From Nocardioidaceae bacterium (GTDB lineage Bacteria; Actinomycetota; Actinomycetes; Propionibacteriales; Nocardioidaceae): a stretch of DNA of 34,673 nucleotides. How positions within the stretch are numbered: the stretch's first letter is position 1; each line of letters starts with the position of its first letter. Below, piece by piece: positions 18,601-28,270 of the stretch. The notes under the pieces are model-generated. The model was not told where the DNA came from. It saw nothing but the letters and a program-made list of their open reading frames with translations, and did no database searches. The stretch covers positions 1-34,673 of the forward strand of contig JAJUGK010000008.1 of the NCBI GenBank assembly GCA_029268205.1. Direction: 5' to 3'. The translations under genes and the position numbers were made by a program.

Positions 18601-20199
18601 GTGATCACCGCTCATCAGCTCCAGGTGCGTGCTGGTGCGCGACTCCTGATGGAGGACGTCTCGTTCCGGGTCGCCGCCGGCGACAAGGTCGGCCTCGTCG
18701 GCCGCAACGGCGCGGGCAAGACGACCATGACCAAGGTGCTGGCCGGCGAGGCACTGCCCGCCGGTGGCAGGGTCGAGGTGGCCGGTGATGTCGGCTACCT
18801 TCCCCAGGACCCGCGATCGGGGGATCCCGACCAGATCGCCCGCGACCGGATCCTCTCCGCGCGCGGCCTCGACGACGTCGTCCGCCGGCTGCGGCTCGCG
18901 GAGCTCGAGATGGGAAGCGACGATCCGGCGGTGGCCGAGCGCGCGATGCGTCGCTACTCCCGCGCCGATGCCGAGATGCACGCCGGCGGCGGCTACGCCG
19001 CTGAGTCGGAGGCCGCGACGATCGCCTCGTCGCTCGGGATCGAGAACCGGATCCTCGACCAGCCGCTGCGCACGCTCTCTGGCGGCCAGCGTCGGCGGGT
19101 GGAGCTGGCCCGGATCCTGTTCTCCGGGGCGGAGACGCTGATCCTCGACGAGCCGACCAACCACCTCGACGCGGACTCCATCAGCTGGCTGCGGGCCTTC
19201 CTGAAGGCGCACAAGGGCGGACTGATCGTGATCAGTCACGACACCGACCTGCTCGCCGACACCGTCACCAAGGTGTTGCACCTGGATGCCAACCGCCAGA
19301 CCATCGACGTCTACAACATGGGCTGGCACGCCTACCTCAAGCAGCGGGAGACCGACGAGAAGCGCCGCCGCCGGGAGCGGATGAACGCCGAGAACAAGGC
19401 GAAGACGCTCACCGACCAGGCCAACAAGATGCGCGCCAAAGCGACCAAGGCGCAGGCGGCGCAGTCGATGCTCAAGCGCGCCGAGCGGCTGATGGAGGGC
19501 GTCGAGGGCGAACGGAAGGCCGACAAGGTCGCCCGCATCGCCTTCCCCGCACCCGCGCCCTGCGGCAAGACGCCCCTCACGGCCGAGGACCTGTCGAAGG
19601 CGTACGGCTCACTGGAGGTGTTCACCGGGGTCGACCTGGCCATCGACAAGGGCTCCCGGGTGGTGATCCTGGGGCTCAACGGTGCGGGCAAGACCACGAT
19701 GCTGCGCATCCTCGCCGGGGTCGACCAGCCCGACACCGGCAAGGTGATCGCCGGGCACGGCCTCAAGGTCGGCTACTACGCCCAGGAGCACGAGACGCTC
19801 GACACCGCGCGGACGGTGCTGGAGAACATGCAGAGCGCGGCGCCGCAGCTGACCGACACCGAGGCGCGCAGCGTCCTCGGCTCGTTCCTCTTCAGCGGTG
19901 ACGACGCCCACAAGCCGGCCGGTGTGCTCTCGGGCGGGGAGAAGACCCGGCTGGCGCTGGCCAGCCTGGTCGTCTCCAGCGCCAACGTGCTGCTGCTCGA
20001 CGAGCCGACCAACAACCTCGACCCGGCCAGCCGGGAGGAGGTGCTCGCCGCGATCCGCAGCTACCGCGGGGCGATCATCCTGGTCACCCACGACGAGGGC
20101 GCGGTGCGGGCGCTGGAGCCCGACCGGGTGCTGATCCTCCCCGACGGCGTCGAGGACCTGTGGAACGAGGAGTACGCCGAGCTGGTCAGCCTCGCCTGA
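18601..20199 (+). CDS. ABC-F family ATPase (duplicated NBD, no TM domain)
   Basis: Two Walker A (GRNGAGKTT, GLNGAGKTT), two signatures (LSGGQRRRVELAR, LSGGEKTRLALAS), charged linker KRRRRERMNAENKAKTLTDQANKMRAKATKAQAAQ. Confidence 0.93.
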   Translation: MITAHQLQVRAGARLLMEDVSFRVAAGDKVGLVGRNGAGKTTMTKVLAGEALPAGGRVEVAGDVGYLPQDPRSGDPDQIARDRILSARGLDDVVRRLRLAELEMGSDDPAVAERAMRRYSRADAEMHAGGGYAAESEAATIASSLGIENRILDQPLRTLSGGQRRRVELARILFSGAETLILDEPTNHLDADSISWLRAFLKAHKGGLIVISHDTDLLADTVTKVLHLDANRQTIDVYNMGWHAYLKQRETDEKRRRRERMNAENKAKTLTDQANKMRAKATKAQAAQSMLKRAERLMEGVEGERKADKVARIAFPAPAPCGKTPLTAEDLSKAYGSLEVFTGVDLAIDKGSRVVILGLNGAGKTTMLRILAGVDQPDTGKVIAGHGLKVGYYAQEHETLDTARTVLENMQSAAPQLTDTEARSVLGSFLFSGDDAHKPAGVLSGGEKTRLALASLVVSSANVLLLDEPTNNLDPASREEVLAAIRSYRGAIILVTHDEGAVRALEPDRVLILPDGVEDLWNEEYAELVSLA

Positions 20200-20206
20200 G
20201 CGCAGC

Positions 20207-22264
20207 TCACGCCCGGTGGACGCGCCGCGGCCACCAGAACCGCTCCCCGAGCAACCGCGCCACCGCCGGCACCAGGATGGTTCGGACGACGAGGGTGTCG
20301 AGCAGGACCCCGATGCAGATGATCGTGCCGACCTGGGCGAGCACCACCAGCGGCAGCACCCCGAGCACGGCGAAGACGGCCGCGAGCAGGATGCCGGCGC
20401 TGGTGATCACGCCGCCGGTGGCGGCCAGCGCCCGCAGGATGCCCTCGCGGGTGCCGTGCCCGGCCGCCTCCTCGCGGGCTCGGGTGATCAGGAAGATGCT
20501 GTAGTCGACGCCGAGGGCGACCAGGAACAGGAACGACAGCAGCGGCACGCTGGAGTCGAGGGCGGTGAAGCCGAGCGGACCGGTGAAGACCCACCACCCG
20601 ACGCCCATCGCCGCGGCGTAGGAGAGCACCACGGCCAGCGCCAGCACCACCGGGGCGACCAGGGACCGCAGCAGGATGATCAGCGCGACGAAGACCAGGC
20701 CGAGGATCAACGGCATCACCACGAGTCGGTCGCGGCCGGTGGCCTCCCGCTCGTCGATCGCCTCGGCCTCCGCACCGCCCACGTGGGTGTCGGGGAAGTC
20801 CGCGAGCGCCGACCGCAGGTCGACGATCGTCCGTTCCGCCTCCGCGCTGGAGGGGTCGGCCGACAGCACGACGTCGAGCTGGGCGATGCCCTCGGCCGCG
20901 GCGGAGGGGCGTACCGAGCCGACGCCCTCGACCTCCTCGGCGGCCGCGAGCACCTCGCGCGCGTCGGCGCGGGTGATGATCGTCGACGGGTCGGACGTCC
21001 CGGCCGGGAAGGACTCCGCGAGCCGCTCGGCGGCCGTGATCGCCTCCGGCTCCTCGAGGAACTGCTCGGAGCGGTCGAGCCCGGTGCTGATGCTCAGGGT
21101 GCCGCTCGCCAGGGCACCGAGGACGACGAGGGTGCCGAGCAGGGCGAGCGAGGGTCGGCGGGCGACGGTGTCGCCGATGCGCCGCCAGGCGCCGCGCCCG
21201 TCGGCCAGCGCCGGCTGCCCCTGGCGGGGCACCCGCGGCCAGAAGACCCAGCGCCCGGTGCACGACAGCACGGCGGGCAGCACGACGAGGACGGCGAACG
21301 CGGCCACGATGATGCCGACCGCGCAGGCGATCCCCAGCCCACGTGTCGACGGGATCACCGAGAGCACCAGCGCGAGGACACCGAGGACGACGGTCGTCGC
21401 GCTCGCGACCACGGGTTCGAGGGTGCGCCGCAGTGCCGCCGCCATCGCGGCGCGTACCTCGTCGTGGCGCCCCAGTTCGTCGCGGAAGCGGGAGATGAGC
21501 AACAGCGCGTAGTTGGTGCCGGCGCCGAAGACCAGGACCGACAGGATGCCGACCGTCGACTCGTCCCACGCGACCGTCAACCCGAGTCCCTCGAGACCGG
21601 CGAGCACGTGGGTGGCGGCGATCGCCGCGGTGCGGTCGGCGACCCCGACCACGAGCAGCGGGAAGAACCACAGGATCGGGCTGCGGTAGGTCACCACCAG
21701 CAGCACGGTGACGACGGACGCGGTCACGAGCAGCAGCCGCAGGTTCGCGCCATCGAAGACACCGGCGAGATCCGCCTGGATCGCGGCCGGGCCGGTGACC
21801 CGGACCTCGATCCCCTCGGGGGCCCCGTCGCGGAGGTCTGTCCGCATCTGGGCGACCCGGTCGGCGATGTCGGTGTTGCTGACGAACTCCACCGGGACCA
21901 CGGCGATGGCCGCGGTGCCGTCCTCGGCGGGGATCAGCGGGACCTCGCCACCTCCCTCGGCGAGCTCCTGGGCCTGGCTGCCGAGCTCGGGGATCCGGCT
22001 CGGGTCGAGCCGGCCCTCGGCCGCGGTCCACAGCACGATCGCGGCGCTGGCGTCGTCGGGCAGCTGGTCGCGCAGCTCGGCCGCGGCGGTGCTGTCGAAA
22101 CCGCTGGGCAGGGAGTCCGTCGGGAGCCGGTCGCGCTCCGCCTCGCCGACGAGGCCGAGGACCACCCCGGCGAGCAGCAGGGGGAGCAGGGCGACGAGCC
22201 AGGCGGTCGAGCGGCCGGTGATCGCACCGATCACGCGTCCGGGGGCGGGCGACGCAGATGTCAT
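20207..22264 (-). CDS. MMPL/RND-family transporter
   Basis: 685 aa; multi-TM, GAGTNYALLLISRFRDEL and ALGVDYSIFLITRAREE motifs in the two halves. Confidence 0.92.
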   Translation of the reverse strand: MTSASPAPGRVIGAITGRSTAWLVALLPLLLAGVVLGLVGEAERDRLPTDSLPSGFDSTAAAELRDQLPDDASAAIVLWTAAEGRLDPSRIPELGSQAQELAEGGGEVPLIPAEDGTAAIAVVPVEFVSNTDIADRVAQMRTDLRDGAPEGIEVRVTGPAAIQADLAGVFDGANLRLLLVTASVVTVLLVVTYRSPILWFFPLLVVGVADRTAAIAATHVLAGLEGLGLTVAWDESTVGILSVLVFGAGTNYALLLISRFRDELGRHDEVRAAMAAALRRTLEPVVASATTVVLGVLALVLSVIPSTRGLGIACAVGIIVAAFAVLVVLPAVLSCTGRWVFWPRVPRQGQPALADGRGAWRRIGDTVARRPSLALLGTLVVLGALASGTLSISTGLDRSEQFLEEPEAITAAERLAESFPAGTSDPSTIITRADAREVLAAAEEVEGVGSVRPSAAAEGIAQLDVVLSADPSSAEAERTIVDLRSALADFPDTHVGGAEAEAIDEREATGRDRLVVMPLILGLVFVALIILLRSLVAPVVLALAVVLSYAAAMGVGWWVFTGPLGFTALDSSVPLLSFLFLVALGVDYSIFLITRAREEAAGHGTREGILRALAATGGVITSAGILLAAVFAVLGVLPLVVLAQVGTIICIGVLLDTLVVRTILVPAVARLLGERFWWPRRVHRA

Positions 22265-22298
22265 CAGGGTCCTTCGGAGTACGACCGGGATCCGGCTA

Positions 22299-22321
22299 GA
22301 TTGCTAAGGAGGTTAACTATC
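22299..22321. promoter_or_regulatory. Candidate MarR operator in the MMPL/marR divergent promoter
   Basis: GATTGCTAA-GGAGG-TTAACTATC; arms match at 7/9 positions as an inverted repeat; AT-rich island in GC-rich DNA. Confidence 0.45.
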
Positions 22322-22356
22322 GGTGTCACTATCCCCCCGACCGGAGGGCCAAACGC

Positions 22357-22848
22357 GTGAGCCAGCACACCGTGGGCCAGCAGCCCGTGGGTGGCGACCC
22401 GCGCGCACAGATGCGGTCGCCCGCCCTGCAGGCGTTGCGGGCCGTCGTCCGCGCCGACGCCGAGCTGAGCCGGACCATCGCGCGCCGGGCCGGGCTGAGT
22501 CCCTCCGAGATCACCGCCCTCGAGGCGCTCTCGCGCGGGCCCCGCGGTCCGGCCGAGTTGGCCCGGCTGCTCAATGTGACGACCGCGGCCGCGACGGGGG
22601 TCGTCGACCGGATGTGCGCGCACGGCCACGCCGTGCGTCGGCCCCATCCCCGCGACGGCCGGCGTACGGAGGTCCACCTCACCGACTCCGGGCGCATCGA
22701 GCTCCTGGCGCACCTGATGCCGGTGTTCGGCCGGCTCGCGGCCCACGACGCGTCCTTCACCGAGTCCGAGCGCGCGACGGTGGCCCGCTACCTGGACGGG
22801 GCCGCGGAGGCGATGCAGGCCGAGGTCGCACGCGACCGGCCCACCTAG
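22357..22848 (+). CDS. MarR-family transcriptional regulator
   Basis: wHTH GPAELARLLNVTTAAATGVVDRMCAHGHAVRRPHPRDGRRTEVHLTDSGR; GGAGGG upstream of GTG 22357. Confidence 0.9.
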   Translation: MSQHTVGQQPVGGDPRAQMRSPALQALRAVVRADAELSRTIARRAGLSPSEITALEALSRGPRGPAELARLLNVTTAAATGVVDRMCAHGHAVRRPHPRDGRRTEVHLTDSGRIELLAHLMPVFGRLAAHDASFTESERATVARYLDGAAEAMQAEVARDRPT

Positions 22849-22851
22849 GAT
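22846..22851 (+). promoter_or_regulatory. Candidate -10 TAGGAT overlapping the marR stop codon
   Basis: TAG stop (22846-22848) + GAT; 8 nt before ATG 22860. Confidence 0.5.
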
Positions 22852-22859
22852 GACCCGCC

Positions 22860-23675
22860 ATGACCCTCGACGTCGATCCCGACCTGCTCTGCCGCGGCCA
22901 CATCCGCGCCACCCTCGACGACACCCCCGCCGGCGCTGCGACGCGGGCGACGGTGACCCTGAGCCGGCCGGAGCAGCGCAACGCGCAGACCCCGACGATG
23001 TGGGCGGCGCTGGCCGCGGTCGGCGCGGCGCTCCCCGACACCGTCCGGGTGGTGGTCCTGGAGGGCGAGGGCGCAGCCTTCTCGGCGGGCCTCGATCGGG
23101 GGATGCTCTCCCCGGGCGGGGCCGAGGGAGAGCAGTCGGTGGTCGACCTGCTGCAGCACTCCGACCAGCACGTGATCGACACGATCGGCGTCTACCAGGA
23201 GGGCTTCACCTGGCTGCGCGACCCCCGGTTCGTCTCCATCGCCGCGGTCCGCGGCTACGCCATCGGCGCGGGGTTCCAGCTCGCCCTCTCGTGTGACCTG
23301 CGGGTCGTCGCGGACGACGTCCGGTTCTCCATGAAGGAGCCCGCACTGGGTCTGGTGCCGGACCTCACGGGAACAAAACCGCTGGTGGAGCTGGTTGGGT
23401 ACGCGAGAGCACTGGAGATCTGCGCGACCGCGCGGTTCGTGGAGGCCGAGGAGGCCGTCGCGATCGGTCTCGTCCATCGGGCCGTTCCGGCCGAGCGGTT
23501 GGACGAGGCGGTCACGGAGCTCGCGAGCGCTCTCACCGCCACCGTCCCCGGCGCGGTCCGTGACACCAAGGCCCTCCTGCAGGGGGCCGCGGGTCGCACC
23601 CTCGCCGAGCAGTCGCTGGCGGAGCGTACGGCGCAGGTGACCCGCATGCGGGAGCTCATGAGCCTGCTCGGCTGA
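22860..23675 (+). CDS. Enoyl-CoA hydratase/isomerase family protein
   Basis: TLSRPEQRNAQ, GEGAAFSAGLDRG, SIAAVRGYAIGAGFQLALSCDLRVVADDVRFSMKEPALGLVPD crotonase motifs. Confidence 0.92.
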   Translation: MTLDVDPDLLCRGHIRATLDDTPAGAATRATVTLSRPEQRNAQTPTMWAALAAVGAALPDTVRVVVLEGEGAAFSAGLDRGMLSPGGAEGEQSVVDLLQHSDQHVIDTIGVYQEGFTWLRDPRFVSIAAVRGYAIGAGFQLALSCDLRVVADDVRFSMKEPALGLVPDLTGTKPLVELVGYARALEICATARFVEAEEAVAIGLVHRAVPAERLDEAVTELASALTATVPGAVRDTKALLQGAAGRTLAEQSLAERTAQVTRMRELMSLLG

Positions 23676-23711
23676 GAGCGGCCCGCCGAGGGCCAGGAGA
23701 GAGGTACGCCG

Positions 23712-25592
23712 ATGTCGATGACCGGTATGGGACCGGCGTTCCGCCACATGCGCACCGACCGCAGCGTCGCCGATGCCCGGGTCGCTCCCGGCACGGTCCG
23801 TCGGGTGCTGGGCTACGCACGCCATCAGCGCGGCCTGATCGCCGCCTTCGTGGCCATCATCGTGCTCGACGCCTCGCTGGTCGTCGTCACGCCGCTGCTG
23901 GTCAAGCGGATCGTCGACGACGGGATCGTCCCCGGCGACGCCGAGCTGGTGACCTGGCTCGCGCTCGCGATCGCGGGCGTCGCGCTGCTCAGCGCCGCGG
24001 TCGCCGTCCTGGTGGGTTGGTTCTCCTCCCGCATCGGCGAGAACCTCATCTACCGGCTCCGCACGGAGCTGTTCGCCCACGTGCAGCGGATGTCGCTGGC
24101 GTTCTTCACACGCACCCAGACCGGGGCGCTCGTCTCCCGCCTCAACAACGATGTCGTCGGCGCGCAGCGCGCCTTCACCTCGACGCTGTCGGGCACGGTC
24201 GCCAACACGATCAGCGTCGTGGTGGTGGGCGTGACGATGCTGGCCCTCAGTTGGCAGGTGACCCTGCTGTGCCTGCTGCTGTTCCCGATCCTGCTCGCGG
24301 CCTCCCGCTGGGTGGGCGGCAAGCTCTCCGCGCTGACCCGGGCCCAGATGGACGGCAACGCCGACCTCGGCAACACGATGACCGAGCGGTTCAACGTCGG
24401 CGGAGCGCTGCTGCTGAAGCTGTTCGGACGACGCGACGAGGAGGACGAGCACTTCGCGGGCAAGGCAGCGCGCGTCCGCGACCTCGGCGTCCGCATCGCG
24501 CTCATCACCCGGATCTTCACCGCCACCCTGATGTTGGTCCCGGCGCTGGCGACCGCGCTCGTGTACGGCGTCGGCGGTTATCTGGTCATCGACGGTGACC
24601 TCACCCTGGGCACGCTGCTGGCGTTGGCCACGCTGCTGCTGCGGCTGCTGGGTCCCCTGCAGGGGCTGGCCAATGTCCGCATCGACGTGATGACCGCGCT
24701 GGTGAGCTTCGACCGGATCTTCGAGGTCCTCGACCTGCCGTCGCAGGTCCAGGAGAAGCCGGACGCCCGCGCACTGCCGCCGACCGCGTCGTGCCTGGAG
24801 TTCGACCGGGTCGCGTTCAGCTATCCCCGCCCGGAGGAGACCTCGCTGGCGAGCCTCGAGGTCGTCAACCGCACCACGTCGGGCCCGAGCGCCCGGGTGC
24901 TCGAGGACATCAGCTTCGTCGCCGAGCCGGGGGAGATGGTGGCGCTGGTCGGGCCCTCGGGTGCAGGCAAGACCACGATCACCCACCTCGTCGCCCGCCT
25001 GTACGACGTCGACGAGGGCGCCGTCCGGGTCGGCGGTCACGACGTCCGCGACGTCACGCTGGAGTCGCTGGAGGACGTGGTCGGCTACGTCACCCAGGAC
25101 GCGCACATGTTCCACGACACGATCCGGGGCAACCTCGCCTACGCCCGCCCGGGGGCGACCGACGCCGAGATGCTGGCGGCGCTGGAGCAGGCCCATGTCG
25201 GCTCCCTGGTCCGCCGGCTGCCCGACGGGCTCGACACCGTCGTCGGCGACCGCGGTTACCGCCTCTCGGGGGGTGAGCGGCAACGGCTGGCCATCGCCCG
25301 TCTGCTCCTGAAGGCGCCCCCGATCGTCGTGCTCGACGAGGCGACCGCCCACCTCGACTCCGAGTCCGAGCGGGCGGTCCAGCAGGCTCTCGACACCGCC
25401 CTGGCGGGCCGGACGAGCCTGGTCATCGCCCACCGGCTCTCGACGGTGCGGCACGCCGACCAGATCCTGGTCGTCGACGGCGGCCGGATCCGGGAGCGCG
25501 GCACCCACACCGAGCTCCTGGCGGCCGGCGGCCTCTACGCCGAGCTCGCCCGGACCCAGCTGATCGACGACCTGGCCGATCGCGTCCCCTGA
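23712..25592 (+). CDS. ABC exporter with fused TMD-NBD (MdlB/MsbA type)
   Basis: N-terminal six-TM exporter domain; GPSGAGKTTITHLVARLYD, LSGGERQRLAIARLLLKAPPIVVLDEATAHLDSESE. Confidence 0.93.
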   Translation: MSMTGMGPAFRHMRTDRSVADARVAPGTVRRVLGYARHQRGLIAAFVAIIVLDASLVVVTPLLVKRIVDDGIVPGDAELVTWLALAIAGVALLSAAVAVLVGWFSSRIGENLIYRLRTELFAHVQRMSLAFFTRTQTGALVSRLNNDVVGAQRAFTSTLSGTVANTISVVVVGVTMLALSWQVTLLCLLLFPILLAASRWVGGKLSALTRAQMDGNADLGNTMTERFNVGGALLLKLFGRRDEEDEHFAGKAARVRDLGVRIALITRIFTATLMLVPALATALVYGVGGYLVIDGDLTLGTLLALATLLLRLLGPLQGLANVRIDVMTALVSFDRIFEVLDLPSQVQEKPDARALPPTASCLEFDRVAFSYPRPEETSLASLEVVNRTTSGPSARVLEDISFVAEPGEMVALVGPSGAGKTTITHLVARLYDVDEGAVRVGGHDVRDVTLESLEDVVGYVTQDAHMFHDTIRGNLAYARPGATDAEMLAALEQAHVGSLVRRLPDGLDTVVGDRGYRLSGGERQRLAIARLLLKAPPIVVLDEATAHLDSESERAVQQALDTALAGRTSLVIAHRLSTVRHADQILVVDGGRIRERGTHTELLAAGGLYAELARTQLIDDLADRVP

Positions 25593-25612
25593 CGCGGTGC
25601 GAGGATGGGCCC

Positions 25613-26386
25613 ATGGAGCTCGGACTCGAAGGACGTTCCTATGTCGTGACCGGCGGCAGCCGGGGCCTCGGCCTCGCGACGGCCCGCTGCCTGGTGGCAG
25701 AGGGGGCCCGCGTGGTCCTCAGCAGCCGCAGCGTCGAGGCGCTGGAGGAGGCGGAGCGCCACCTCGCCGAGGTCTACGGCGCCGCCGACCAGGTGGCGAC
25801 GCTCGCGGTCGACAACGCCGACCCGAGCGCCGCCGACGCGCTGCGGACCGCGGCGCTCGACGCGTTCGGTCGCCTCGACGGCGCGCTCGTGTCCGTCGGC
25901 GGGCCGCCGGCCGGCGACGTGCTGTCGGTGAGCGACGAGCAGTGGACCGAGGCGTTCGGCTCGGTGTTCCTCGGCAGCCTGCGCATCGCGCGCGACCTCG
26001 GCGCCGGCCTCAACGACGGCGGCGCGATCGCCGTCGTGCTCTCCTCGTCGGTGCGCCAGCCCATCGAGGGACTCGCCGTCTCCAACGGCCTGCGGCCCGG
26101 GCTGGCGATGGCGACGAAGACCCTCGCCGACGAGCTCGGCCCCCGCGGCGTACGCGTCAACGGTCTGCTGCCGGGTCGCATCGACACCGCGCGCGTACGC
26201 GAGCTCGACGAGATCGGCGGCGACCCCGAGGCGGCGCGGGCGGCGATGGAGCAGCAGATCCCGCTGCGGCGCTACGGTCAGCCCGACGAGTTCGGCCGGG
26301 TCGCGGCGTTCGTGCTCTCGCCGGCCGCGTCGTTCGTCACCGGGGCGATGCTGCCGGTCGACGGGGGGATGCTCCGGTCGCTCTGA
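25613..26386 (+). CDS. SDR family oxidoreductase with atypical catalytic motif
   Basis: TGGSRGLGLATARCLV Rossmann motif; RPGLAMATKTLADELGPRGVRVNGLLPG; ASFVTGAMLPVDGGM C-terminus. Confidence 0.88.
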   Translation: MELGLEGRSYVVTGGSRGLGLATARCLVAEGARVVLSSRSVEALEEAERHLAEVYGAADQVATLAVDNADPSAADALRTAALDAFGRLDGALVSVGGPPAGDVLSVSDEQWTEAFGSVFLGSLRIARDLGAGLNDGGAIAVVLSSSVRQPIEGLAVSNGLRPGLAMATKTLADELGPRGVRVNGLLPGRIDTARVRELDEIGGDPEAARAAMEQQIPLRRYGQPDEFGRVAAFVLSPAASFVTGAMLPVDGGMLRSL

Positions 26387-27171
26387 GGCCCGCGTCCGGT
26401 GTTCTGCCCGCGGCGCTGGGAGCGACGCCCGCGCCGGGGATCCTCGCCGCGACGGCGGGCGCGGATCTCGTCGAAGGCGAGATAGCCGAAGCCGAAGATG
26501 GCCATCGCGGCGAAGAACCACCATTGCAGGCCGTAGAAGAAGTGCGGGCCCCCACCGAGATCGGGCTCGTCGGCCAGCGCAAGCGGCTCGGCGGCCGGTG
26601 GCGTCTCCTCCACCAGGTCGAGGAAGCCACCGTAGACCGGGTAGTCGAGGGTCGGGCCGATCTCGCTGCTGGAGATCGAGCGCGCCGAGGCGTCTTCGAC
26701 CTCGGCGGACCGGCCGGTGGCGTCGACGCGCACCCACCCGATCACCGACACCTCGCCCGACGGCGGCTGGGGGAGCGCCGACCGGTCCTCGACCGGCCGG
26801 CTGTCGGTCTCGAGCCACCCACGGTCGACCAGGACCGCCGTACCGTCCGGGGTGACCAGGGGAGTCACCAGGTCGACACCGGCCCGACTGTTGCGCGTGC
26901 GGTAGCGGATGACGATCGTGTCGTCGGCGGCGTAGGTGCCCCGGGCCTCCACCCGGCGCCACTCGTCCTGCGGATCGACGGCCCTGCCGGGGGCGAGGAC
27001 CTCCTCGACCGGCACCGGGTCGGCGGCCAGGTTGGTGCGGGTGATCTCGTTGCGGGACTCGCGCTGCGACTGCCGGTCGAACTGCCACTGGCCCAACAGG
27101 TAGGCGACCCAGACGGCGAGGGCGACGACCAGGGCGAACAACACCCATCGTCGACTGAACAGGACTCGCAC
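26278..27171 (-). CDS. SURF1 family cytochrome oxidase assembly protein
   Basis: MRVLFSRRWVLFALVVALAVWVAYLLGQWQFDRQSQRESRNE...RNSRAGVDLVTPLVTPDGTAVLVDRGWL...HFFYGLQWWFFAAMAIFGFGYLAFDEIRARR. Confidence 0.92.
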   Translation of the reverse strand: MRVLFSRRWVLFALVVALAVWVAYLLGQWQFDRQSQRESRNEITRTNLAADPVPVEEVLAPGRAVDPQDEWRRVEARGTYAADDTIVIRYRTRNSRAGVDLVTPLVTPDGTAVLVDRGWLETDSRPVEDRSALPQPPSGEVSVIGWVRVDATGRSAEVEDASARSISSSEIGPTLDYPVYGGFLDLVEETPPAAEPLALADEPDLGGGPHFFYGLQWWFFAAMAIFGFGYLAFDEIRARRRGEDPRRGRRSQRRGQNTGRGPQSDRSIPPSTGSIAPVTNDAAGESTNAATRPNSSG

Positions 27172-27217
27172 CCCTCGAGCCTACGGCGGGATGGACGGTG
27201 CTCCTATGGTGGGTGAC

Positions 27218-28249
27218 ATGCCTTCCGTCACGCCCGTCACAGCGGCCACCCAGGCGAGCGCCGGGCTGGCCGATCGGCACGGGCGGGTGGCGACCGATCT
27301 GCGGGTCTCGCTGACCGATCGGTGCAACCTGCGGTGCTCCTACTGCATGCCGGCCGAGGGGCTGGACTGGATGCCGACCGCGGAGGTCCTCACCGACGAC
27401 GAGGTCGTCCGGCTGGTGCGGATCGGGGTCGAGTCGCTGGGCATCACCGAGGTGCGCTTCACCGGCGGTGAGCCGTTGCTGCGCCGCGGCCTGCCGGCGA
27501 TCATCGACGCGGTCGCGGGCCTCGACCCGCGCCCGGAGATCTCGCTCACCACCAACGCCCTCGGCCTCACCCGCACCGCGGAGGCGCTGGCCGCGGCCGG
27601 GCTCGACCGGGTCAACGTCAGCCTCGACACCATCCGGCCGGAGACGTTCGCGCGGATCACCCGCCGCGACCGCCTGCACGACGTGCTCGACGGCATGGCC
27701 GCGGCGCAGGCGGCCGGGATCACCCCGGTCAAGGTCAACGCCGTCCTGCTGCGTGGCGTCAACGACGACCAGGCGCCCGAACTGCTGGAGTACTGCCTCG
27801 CGCACGGCTACCAGCTGCGGTTCATCGAGCAGATGCCCCTCGACGCCCAGCACGACTGGCACCGGGGCGAGATGGTGACCGCCGAGGAGATCTTCGCCGC
27901 GCTCGAGTCGGCCTTCGTGCTCACCGCGGCCGAGGAGCCGCGCGGGAGCGCGCCAGCCGAGCGCTTCCTCGTCGACGGCGGTCCGGCGACGGTGGGGGTC
28001 ATCGCGTCGGTGACGCGGCCGTTCTGCGGCGCCTGCGACCGCGTGCGGCTGACGGCCGACGGTCAGGTGCGCAACTGCCTCTTCGCCCGCGAGGAGTCCG
28101 ACCTCCGCACGGCGCTGCGGGCCGGGGCAGACGACGGGGAGATCGCCGAGCGCTGGCGCGCGGCGATGATGACCAAGCTGCCGGGGCACGGCATCAACGA
28201 CCCCAGCTTCCTCCAGCCGGCGCGCCCGATGTCGGCGATCGGCGGCTGA
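27218..28249 (+). CDS. moaA: GTP 3',8-cyclase MoaA (radical SAM)
   Basis: LRVSLTDRCNLRCSYCMPAEGL (CxxxCxxC), TRPFCGACDRVRLTADGQVRNCLF second cluster, C-terminal GG. Track start 27191; ATG 27218 preferred because TATGGT lies 7 nt upstream. Confidence 0.94.
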   Translation: MPSVTPVTAATQASAGLADRHGRVATDLRVSLTDRCNLRCSYCMPAEGLDWMPTAEVLTDDEVVRLVRIGVESLGITEVRFTGGEPLLRRGLPAIIDAVAGLDPRPEISLTTNALGLTRTAEALAAAGLDRVNVSLDTIRPETFARITRRDRLHDVLDGMAAAQAAGITPVKVNAVLLRGVNDDQAPELLEYCLAHGYQLRFIEQMPLDAQHDWHRGEMVTAEEIFAALESAFVLTAAEEPRGSAPAERFLVDGGPATVGVIASVTRPFCGACDRVRLTADGQVRNCLFAREESDLRTALRAGADDGEIAERWRAAMMTKLPGHGINDPSFLQPARPMSAIGG

Positions 28250-28270
28250 GCGGCCCGACGAATCAGACGG

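Noticed and set aside
18601-20199. ABC-F ATPase as antibiotic-resistance determinant
   Set aside because: Architecture also fits housekeeping translation ABC-F factors; nothing in sequence points to a resistance clade.
22845-28189. 887-aa and 884-aa minus-strand ORFs
   Set aside because: Shadow ORFs opposite enoyl-CoA hydratase, ABC exporter, SDR and moaA; they also cross gene boundaries.
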